NCBI GenBank assembly: GCA_002455215.1
Contig: DKKK01000186.1
Span: forward strand, 9,942 to 15,490
Length of the DNA stretch: 5,549 nucleotides
Source: Anaerolineales bacterium UBA6668
GTDB taxonomy: Bacteria > Chloroflexota > Anaerolineae > Anaerolineales > UBA6668
Direction of reading: 5' to 3'
Every line of letters begins with the position of its first letter. Positions within the stretch are counted from its first letter, which is position 1. Shown here piece after piece: positions 1-4,827 of the stretch. The position numbers were made by a program, and so were the translations under genes. The notes under the pieces are model-generated. The model had not been told where the DNA came from and searched no databases. It saw only the letters and a list, made by a program, of their open reading frames with translations.

Positions 1-789
1 ATCTGGTTTGCGCCGCTGGTGTTGTAGCTACTGCCCAAAATCCAGGCATACACCCCTTTCAGGCGCACATCCTGATTCAAACGCCGTAGATAGGTCAAAT
101 ATTCGCTGAGCGCGACCCAATCCCCTTCGGGTGGCAAGCTTTGCCCACGCGCAAACTCGACCCCGCACCAAAACTTGCAAGCCGTTGCTGTGCAAAAGGC
201 GCACTCGCTCGGCTAGGGCATCTACGCCCCAAGTTTCATCATCCGGCAGTTGGGCATAGGTCATTTCGACTGACCAGGCTTGCCTGCCATGCCAGTTGCG
301 TTGTGGGCTGGCAAAGACTGCGCCGAGTTGGGTGGGGCGGTAAGGACGCGGCTCAGTGATGGGGGGCGGCATCCCGATGTGTTGTACCGCCCATGCTTGA
401 CAGCCTAGCTGGCAGGTGTGGAAAAAACTCAGCTGGCTGGGGGTGGCGAGTGTGTCTGCCGTGAGTTGCCAACGCCAATGATACAAGCGGTCTGCTTCCA
501 GCGTGTTGTAGCCGAGAGCGGTTGCCGGTTTTCCGTTCACTTCCAAACGCACATACGCCCAAGGTTGCCTATCGTAAATCTCTGCAAATACCTGTTCCCC
601 TTGACGAGTGACCCGCACCCACGGCAGGGGTTGTTGGGCTATCTCGGCACTAGAAAGCAAATAATACCGACCCGGGTAATTTTCTTGGCGCAATAGCCAG
701 CCTGCCAGCAGGCAAATGACAACGCCCAACAAAAGTAAGAAACGGTTGAAGGAAGGATGGCGGCGCATGGCAAAATTTTGGGGGCGCAT
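1..789 (-). CDS. Membrane-anchored exported protein of unknown function; frameshifted and cut by the left window edge
   Basis: Reading right to left, ATG 787-789 opens a protein with a basic N-terminus and one hydrophobic segment at about residues 17-33, which is a signal anchor. A periplasmic or extracellular domain follows. The frame is convincing through the residues GLQVLVR (to about residue 209) and then degenerates to a TAG at 28-30. Removing one base from the C run at 161-164 restores a protein-like continuation, VEFARGQSLPPEGDWVALSE, which leads on to KGVYAWILGSSYNTSGANQ at the window edge. The intact gene therefore continues past position 1. The alternation of strands with helices (VLVRV, then a loop, then YLTYLRRL, then VYAWILG) is compatible with a TIM-barrel glycosidase-like fold, but this is inference and I see no catalytic residues I can assign. 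An in-frame ATG at 766-768 is an alternative start, and neither start has a clear Shine-Dalgarno. The frameshift may be real or a sequencing error. Confidence 0.75.
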
Positions 790-813
790 GGGTGGCAGAC
801 CCGTGCGCCAAAT

Positions 814-819
814 AGTATA
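814..819 (-). promoter_or_regulatory. Predicted -10 box of the left (minus-strand) gene
   Basis: On the minus strand the hexamer reads TATACT, 5 of 6 matches to TATAAT. It lies about 25 bp upstream of the ATG at 787-789, which gives a short leader. No -35 hexamer sits 16-18 bp further upstream. The 11-bp GTTACA repeat array occupies that place, which suggests activator dependence or shared control with the divergent gene. Confidence 0.4.
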
Positions 820-826
820 GCAAATT

Positions 827-870
827 GTTACACGATTGGTACAGTTTTGTTACACAACCGTTACATTGGC
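827..870 (+). promoter_or_regulatory. Four 11-bp direct repeats (GTTACA core), candidate PhoB/PhoP-type operator
   Basis: GTTACA, GGTACA, GTTACA and GTTACA begin at 827, 838, 849 and 860, exactly one helical turn (11 bp) apart, with unrelated 5-bp spacers between them. The cores fit the published Bacillus PhoP box (TT-A/T/C-ACA direct repeats spaced 11 bp). They also fit the general rule that OmpR/PhoB-family regulators bind tandem 11-bp half sites. The last core ends 9 bp before a -10 hexamer at 875-880, close to the Pho-box to -10 spacing of classical Pho promoters. What I see is the periodicity; the identity of the regulator is inferred. The array lies between two divergent genes and could act on both. 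Confidence 0.6.
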
Positions 871-874
871 GAAG

Positions 875-880
875 TAGAAT
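875..880 (+). promoter_or_regulatory. Predicted -10 box of the gene at 1015
   Basis: The hexamer reads TAGAAT, 5 of 6 matches to TATAAT. No TTGACA-like element exists at the 16-18 bp spacing. Instead the upstream DNA is the 11-bp repeat array, as in activator-dependent Pho promoters. Transcription would begin near 887, leaving a leader of roughly 130 nt before the ATG at 1015. Confidence 0.45.
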
Positions 881-1014
881 GAAAAGCAAAAGACGATTAA
901 TCGAAAATTCAATTGCATTATCTTACAAACTACACGATAGGAGGCGATTCTATTCAATAATACGTTTGGGTTCAATCAATCTAATTTATTTTCTTACTTT
1001 TTTTGAGGACTACT

Positions 1015-1659
1015 ATGGTCAATCAAAATATTAAAACACTTATCTATTTTGCTTTATTGCTTTGTGTAATTCCCTTGATGGTGGCATGGCAATCAGCAAC
1101 AACATATTCAAACACAAAAAATGCATTTTGGGGTGCGGTGCAATCAGGTTATCATCGAGGACAGGTGGAATACTCAGGATGGAATCGTTTTGTACGTGCG
1201 GGTGATGATTATGTCTCCTGGTCGTCGGCAAATGTCGCTTCAATAACACAGAATTTTCCGAATGGGCAACCCGCTATGGTGTACCATGCCTTTAACGCAA
1301 ATGCGGCTAATACGTGTAATGGGTTAAGGGTTGGGTCGCCTGTAACAAGTTTCTCTTGGTCAAATTTCCCATCACCAACTTATCAGCCTAACAGTGCAGG
1401 GTGGGGGTGTAGCAACAATGAATGGCGAGTCAAAATTGGTGCGGCGCCAATAGCAAATTCGAACTATTGGTTTCAGCATCTCTTTAAAGATACAACATAC
1501 CCTAGCATTGTAAGTGCAGGGGAGTTGACTGTGTATAGTGGATACCTATTGGGCTTGGAATTTATTGCCTCCCATTCGGCAATATCATGCGAAAGTTTTG
1601 TTATAAGAATACTATTACAACCAACCCACCTAATGGCAGTTGTTAGCAATGTTAAATAG
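1015..1659 (+). CDS. Secreted or membrane-anchored protein of unknown function
   Basis: I do not recognise this 214-residue protein. The ATG at 1015 is chosen because GAGGA (1005-1009) precedes it by 5 nt; an upstream in-frame TTG at 1003 overlaps that site and is rejected. Residues 5-24 form a hydrophobic signal segment. The mature part is rich in Trp, Tyr, Asn and Ser (YSGW, DDYVSWSS, SFSWSNFPSPTY, NEWRVKI, NYWFQHLF), a composition typical of extracellular beta-rich domains. Cys101 and Cys132 could form a disulfide. The last 40 residues lose this character, so the native C-terminus may be disturbed by a frameshift near 1549 (see findings). Its stop TAG (1657-1659) overlaps the Shine-Dalgarno of the next gene, so the two are probably one operon driven by the Pho-box-like promoter upstream. 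Confidence 0.7.
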   Translation: MVNQNIKTLIYFALLLCVIPLMVAWQSATTYSNTKNAFWGAVQSGYHRGQVEYSGWNRFVRAGDDYVSWSSANVASITQNFPNGQPAMVYHAFNANAANTCNGLRVGSPVTSFSWSNFPSPTYQPNSAGWGCSNNEWRVKIGAAPIANSNYWFQHLFKDTTYPSIVSAGELTVYSGYLLGLEFIASHSAISCESFVIRILLQPTHLMAVVSNVK

Positions 1660-1668
1660 GAATTTACC

Positions 1669-2568
1669 ATGTTAAGTTATTCACCATCAAAAAAACATAT
1701 TTATGTTTACATATTTGTTATTGCATTGATTGGTTTGTTTGTGTTCCAACCCAAACCCAATGCTTCAACCTTTGCCGAGAATGAAAATTTCTCAATTCCG
1801 TCTCCACTTGTGATTTCGGCTGAATCCCCGATGGAGAAATACCCGCTTCTTTCTGCTGGCTCAATTGTGACAACCTATGGCGACACAAATTCAAATTGGT
1901 ATCAAACGGAAAGTTTCTTCTCCTTTATGCCAACGAAAGAGAGCTTGGAGCAATTCCGGCAGTTTAATTACGATTTTTCTCACCAACTGGCGACTGATGC
2001 AATGTTGCAAGCCCAAATCACACGGTTAGACCCACTTGCAAAACAAAGCGTGCAAATCAATTTTCGCCATCCACTCAACACGGTTCAATTTCAACGCTTT
2101 GTCGAAGAAAATCATTTGGCAGTTCTTGGTTATGAAATTTGGGAGCCAAATTCAGATGGAACTATCACAACGATTGGTGGCGGTCCAATAGATCGTGAAC
2201 TTCTCCCGCAAGACGTGTTGAAAACGGTATATCAAGACATTGCACAGAAGGATAGAGAATATACGAAAATAAATGGAAAAGCAGACAAAAGCCCATTTAA
2301 TGGATTTGTATCGGTAAATGTTCAAATCACTGATTGGAGCAAATTTCATGAATTGCTAACGCTCTGGGAGAATCCACACGTTGCCATGCTAACCGTGGCA
2401 GATTACTACATACTTTCTAAATATAGCCCTGAGAACTTGGCGCGAGCGGGGATGGATGATGAGATGATTAGCAAGTTGTATCAGCAAGCATTTCCTGCGC
2501 CTATGGTCGGCGTGCCAACAAGCCATCGTTTAAGGGAAAGTAACGGTATGGGAATGCCTATTCCATAA
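1669..2568 (+). CDS. Exported GGGP-motif protein, copy 1 of three tandem paralogs (intact)
   Basis: This is a 299-residue protein whose function I cannot name. The start ATG at 1669 follows AGGA (1658-1661) at 7 nt spacing, and the gene sits 9 nt after its neighbour. Residues 10-27 are a signal anchor, and the rest should be outside the membrane. Landmarks: RQFNYDFSHQLATD (about 97-110); a predicted strand-helix-strand unit at about 127-171 (VQINF, then TVQFQRFVEENHL, then YEIWEP and TITTIGGGP); ELLPQDVL (177-184); a polar linker; a second strand-helix-strand unit at about 213-248 (SVNVQI, then FHELLTLW, then VAMLTVADYYI); and a C-terminal helix with an SNGMGMPIP tail. The broken copy at 3796 shares RQFN, FSHQLA, QDVL, the second unit and the GMP tail. 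The gene at 2947 shares the GGGP and VP-D-L stretch. The repeated strand-helix-strand units suggest a small alpha/beta binding or interaction domain rather than an enzyme, which is inference. Confidence 0.85.
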   Translation: MLSYSPSKKHIYVYIFVIALIGLFVFQPKPNASTFAENENFSIPSPLVISAESPMEKYPLLSAGSIVTTYGDTNSNWYQTESFFSFMPTKESLEQFRQFNYDFSHQLATDAMLQAQITRLDPLAKQSVQINFRHPLNTVQFQRFVEENHLAVLGYEIWEPNSDGTITTIGGGPIDRELLPQDVLKTVYQDIAQKDREYTKINGKADKSPFNGFVSVNVQITDWSKFHELLTLWENPHVAMLTVADYYILSKYSPENLARAGMDDEMISKLYQQAFPAPMVGVPTSHRLRESNGMGMPIP

Positions 2569-2588
2569 TTTTTGCTCAGCAGACCACC

Positions 2589-2664
2589 AATCTGCAAAAA
2601 CACCCTAGCTGGTGAATTGACCGTAAATAAATCAGCTAGGGTGGCGGGAGTCTGCAAGCAGATT
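2589..2664. repeat. Nested inverted repeat / long stem-loop
   Basis: CACCCTAGCTG (2601-2611) and CAGCTAGGGTG (2633-2643) are a perfect 11-bp inverted repeat around a 21-nt AT-rich centre; a G-T and a T-A pair extend it inward. It is enclosed by a second perfect pair, AATCTGC (2589-2595) with GCAGATT (2658-2664). The right flank alone also folds (TCTGC-AA-GCAGA, 2651-2662) before TTATT. The stem could end transcription from the gene that stops at 2568, but there is no proper U tract. A small structured RNA or the end of a small mobile palindrome is equally possible. Confidence 0.55.
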
Positions 2665-2747
2665 ATTCATGATACAAATCGGAAAACACAAATCTCAGTA
2701 GTTTGACAATGTCACATTAAACATTTGTTCTGTGGCAAAATAGTGAG

Positions 2748-2946
2748 ATGGAAAAAAAGAATTTCTTCAATGGGGACTGCCGCTGGAAGAAGTTTCGAAA
2801 CTTGGCGAGCGGCTAATTTCATTTTATGAACGTTTTGCGCAGTATTTTTGCACAAAAACCAGGGATACTAGCGAATACGGGCTCAAATACATCAGCGGAT
2901 TATTGCGCATGGAAAATGACCGTAACTTGGCAAACATGGAGAAAAA
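2748..2946 (+). pseudogene. N-terminal remnant of a DDE transposase (IS4/IS701-like)
   Basis: An open frame from 2747 contains FLQWGLPLEEVSKLGERL, then FYERFAQYFCTKTRDTSEYG, then LKYISGLLRMENDRNLANM. This resembles the helical N-terminal region of IS4/IS701-type DDE transposases (aromatic-rich helix, TRDTSxYxLxYxxGLLRxExxRNxAN). The frame has no start codon of its own. ATG 2748-2750 lies in another frame, and one more A in the run at 2752-2758 would join it and give MEKKEFLQWGL. The similarity stops at about 2946, where the next gene begins, so the catalytic DDE part is missing. It is a dead fragment about 66 codons long. The family assignment is from recognition, not a search. Confidence 0.55.
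2938..2941 (+). promoter_or_regulatory. Shine-Dalgarno of the gene at 2947, embedded in the transposase remnant
   Basis: GGAG ends 5 nt before ATG 2947-2949, separated by an A-only spacer. The same bases encode Met-Glu in the transposase frame, so the translation start of this paralog is built from transposon-derived DNA. Confidence 0.6.
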
Positions 2947-3702
2947 ATGTTACGTAACAATCAACATTCAAAAATTGCAATCGGTATCATGCTCACTATT
3001 CTAGTGGCTAGCATTTATGCCATCTTATCAATCCCAAAACAGACGAATGCCAATTGGGTCATGGTGCAAGACCATTTGGATAACGAGAAAAAAATCGCTT
3101 ATTATGGCAATATGGATATGGGATATCCTTATGGGATTTTAGAATATAATCATCACAGTTTGCAAGGAATTGATGAATATAAGAAGTATAGTGAATTAAA
3201 AGGGAAAGAATTAGTAAGCAAAGAGGTGAAAGAACTGTATGTTTGGGTTACCTTTCGTCAAGCACTCATGCCTGCAGATTTTAGCCAATGGGTTGCCAAA
3301 TACCAAATGCAAGATATTGGATACACCATTCGAGTATATGGCAAAGATGGAGCTCGCATCACAATGGGCGGTGGTCCGAGCGAAGTGGAACTGGTTCCTG
3401 TAGATGAATTGGAAACGGCAATGAGCCAACTACAGGAAAAAGAAAGCAACTTGGCAAAGTTAGGTGGCATATTTGAGGTGAAAGGAGTGGTAACAGCCGA
3501 AAACTATTTGGCACTTTTGGCAGACCCGCGAGTTTATCTGGTGGATGTTACAGGCACATTGATTTATTACCACCCCGATTTCCAAGCACAATCTGATCTG
3601 ACTTGGGAACAATTCACGCAAGAATTTCAAATGATGCGTACAGATGGCTCATTATATTGGTTTCTGGAAGATTTTGGCATCGCAAAAATGGGAGCGGACT
3701 AA
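2947..3702 (+). CDS. Exported GGGP-motif protein, copy 2 of three tandem paralogs (divergent, intact)
   Basis: This is a 251-residue protein of unknown function. Its start is fixed by GGAG 5 nt upstream. Residues 9-29 form a hydrophobic signal anchor after a basic N-terminus. The mature part has the same order as the neighbouring paralogs: strand-helix-strand at about 96-143 (LYVWVTF, then PADFSQWVAKYQ, then YTIRVYG and ARITMGGGP); ELVPVDEL (148-155), matching ELLPQDVL in the copy at 1669; a helix rich in Glu and Gln; and a second unit at about 174-208 (IFEVKGVV, then NYLALLADP, then VYLVDVTGTLIYY). It lacks the RQFN-FSHQLA segment and the GMP tail, and ends instead with an acidic-aromatic stretch (LTWEQFTQEFQMM, LYWFLEDF). 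No clear promoter is visible directly upstream. It may depend on read-through across the stem-loop at 2589-2664 or on a weak promoter that I cannot see. Confidence 0.8.
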   Translation: MLRNNQHSKIAIGIMLTILVASIYAILSIPKQTNANWVMVQDHLDNEKKIAYYGNMDMGYPYGILEYNHHSLQGIDEYKKYSELKGKELVSKEVKELYVWVTFRQALMPADFSQWVAKYQMQDIGYTIRVYGKDGARITMGGGPSEVELVPVDELETAMSQLQEKESNLAKLGGIFEVKGVVTAENYLALLADPRVYLVDVTGTLIYYHPDFQAQSDLTWEQFTQEFQMMRTDGSLYWFLEDFGIAKMGAD

Positions 3703-3729
3703 GAAAACCGATTTCAGATGAACACACAG

Positions 3730-3756
3730 TTTGGGACGCACGCCGTGCGTCCCAAA
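3730..3756. repeat. Perfect 12-bp hairpin, REP-like palindrome
   Basis: TTTGGGACGCAC (3730-3741), loop GCC, then GTGCGTCCCAAA (3745-3756) pair without mismatch. It sits 27 bp after the stop of the gene at 2947, where terminators and REP elements accumulate. It has no U tract on either strand (AAAACCT follows on plus), so a standard intrinsic terminator is unlikely. The GC-rich GGGACGCAC core in AT-rich surroundings looks like a dispersed palindromic repeat, but only one copy lies in this window. Confidence 0.6.
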
Positions 3757-3795
3757 ACCTAATGCTCGCCGCATTCTATATAAGGTATGAGTTTT

Positions 3796-4666
3796 ATGCG
3801 CAAACCATTCAGAAAACTTTTCCTGCTCCTGCTTCCATGTGTGGGGCTTGTGCTGTTCATCGGCAACTTTTAGATATTACATTGTAGATGTTATCACCGC
3901 GCTGTACAAATGGAATGAATATTATTCCTATTTTGGCGTTTCGGGTGCTGACCCAGTGCCTGATTATCCATTGCTAAGAAGTGGAATTGCTGTTGCAATC
4001 GGGTATGGCGGTTGGTATCAAATAGAAGGGAATTTTGGGTTCACTAAGTTTGAATCGACAGCGGAAGCATTGAAACAATTGCGCCAGTTCAATGCCGAAT
4101 TTTCTCACCAACTGGCAAACGACAGCCAAGCGCAAAACATCGTTGACCAATTCGACCCGCACTACCCACGCACCATCGAGCTACACTTTCAAGAAGCACT
4201 GACTGCCGAGCAGTTTACCCAATTCATTAATGAAAATCAGTTGAACGATGCAGTCGCTAGTTATGAAATTGGGGTGCCCAATTACACCCATTCCATCACC
4301 ATCCAAGGCGGAATTCCACGCAATGGGCGAGTGGTCTCGCAAGACGTTTTGCAGGAATTCGTCCAAATTTTCTATTGGCAAGCTGAAGAATACCGCAGTG
4401 TAAAACTTTATGTTCGAGATTGGCAAACCTACTCAGAAATGCTCAAATTTTGGGAGCACCCGGCAGTGGCATTGATTGATGTGGTAGATTTTTACCTGTG
4501 ATCCCAGCTTTCTGCGGGCTATCTTCAGCAACTGGGCTTAAGCACAGAAAAAATTACCGAGTTCTACCAACTGCCAATCCGCACGCCATTGGTAAACTTT
4601 CCACTGAGCGATGCTTTGCATGGCAATGACGAAATAGGAATGCCGCCACTGAAGCGTTCCCGTTGA
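3796..4666 (+). pseudogene. Exported GGGP-motif protein, copy 3 of three tandem paralogs (frameshift plus in-frame stop)
   Basis: ATG 3796 starts a good signal peptide (MRKPFRKLFLLLLPCVGLVL) that ends at TAG 3871-3873. Dropping one T from the run 3868-3871 leads straight into the long frame RYYIVDVITALYKWNEYYSY and onward. That frame contains RQFNAEFSHQLAND, TIELHFQEALTAEQFTQF, SYEIGVPN, ITIQGGIP, SQDVLQEF, VKLYVRDW, MLKFWEHP and VALIDVVDFYL, all colinear with the copy at 1669. TGA 4499-4501 then interrupts where that copy has Leu249. The frame continues as SQLSAGYLQQLG and ends with EIGMPPLKRSR at TGA 4664-4666, matching the paralog's GMP tail. The repaired length is 289 residues against 299 in copy 1. 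The polar linker before the second unit is absent. An alternative in-frame ATG lies at 3787. If expressed, the open part could only make a signal-less or truncated product, so decay is likely unless these are sequencing errors. Confidence 0.75.
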
Positions 4667-4827
4667 ATGGAATAGAAGCTAATAACGACTTAAACTGGAT
4701 TGAACAAACCAATCAACAGCCAACCCCTATCATCTGCACTTACACCTGATGGATATTCATTCTGCTTCGCCAAACTGTCAGTTTTGCCAAATAAGGCTTA
4801 TAAATTCACATCAATCATTAAAAGACC

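Noticed and set aside
404..412. CCTAGCTGG matching the arm of the stem-loop at 2601-2611
   Set aside because: It is a nine-base match inside a coding region without the partner arm, which is expected by chance.
825..1034. Open frame on plus strand between the divergent genes
   Set aside because: It starts inside the repeat array, spans the -10 box and overlaps the start of the real gene at 1015. It has no ribosome binding site and shows no protein-like domain pattern.
2703..2708. Perfect TTGACA as a -35 box for the gene at 2947
   Set aside because: No -10-like hexamer occurs at 16-19 bp downstream. The bases form part of a short palindrome (TGACA-A-TGTCA, 2704-2714), so a promoter cannot be supported.
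3730..3756. Hairpin as a standard intrinsic terminator
   Set aside because: Neither strand has a T run after the stem. Termination could still occur by another route, but the sequence does not show it.
4499..4501. In-frame TGA as selenocysteine or tryptophan recoding
   Set aside because: The paralog has Leu at the aligned position, there is no redox Cys context or visible SECIS-like hairpin immediately downstream, and other genes here end normally at TGA or contain TGG Trp.
4769..4788. Inverted repeat AAACTG-T-CAGTTT between the convergent genes as a bidirectional terminator
   Set aside because: The centre is one base, the extended stem needs a mismatch and a bulge, and no proper T tract follows on either strand.
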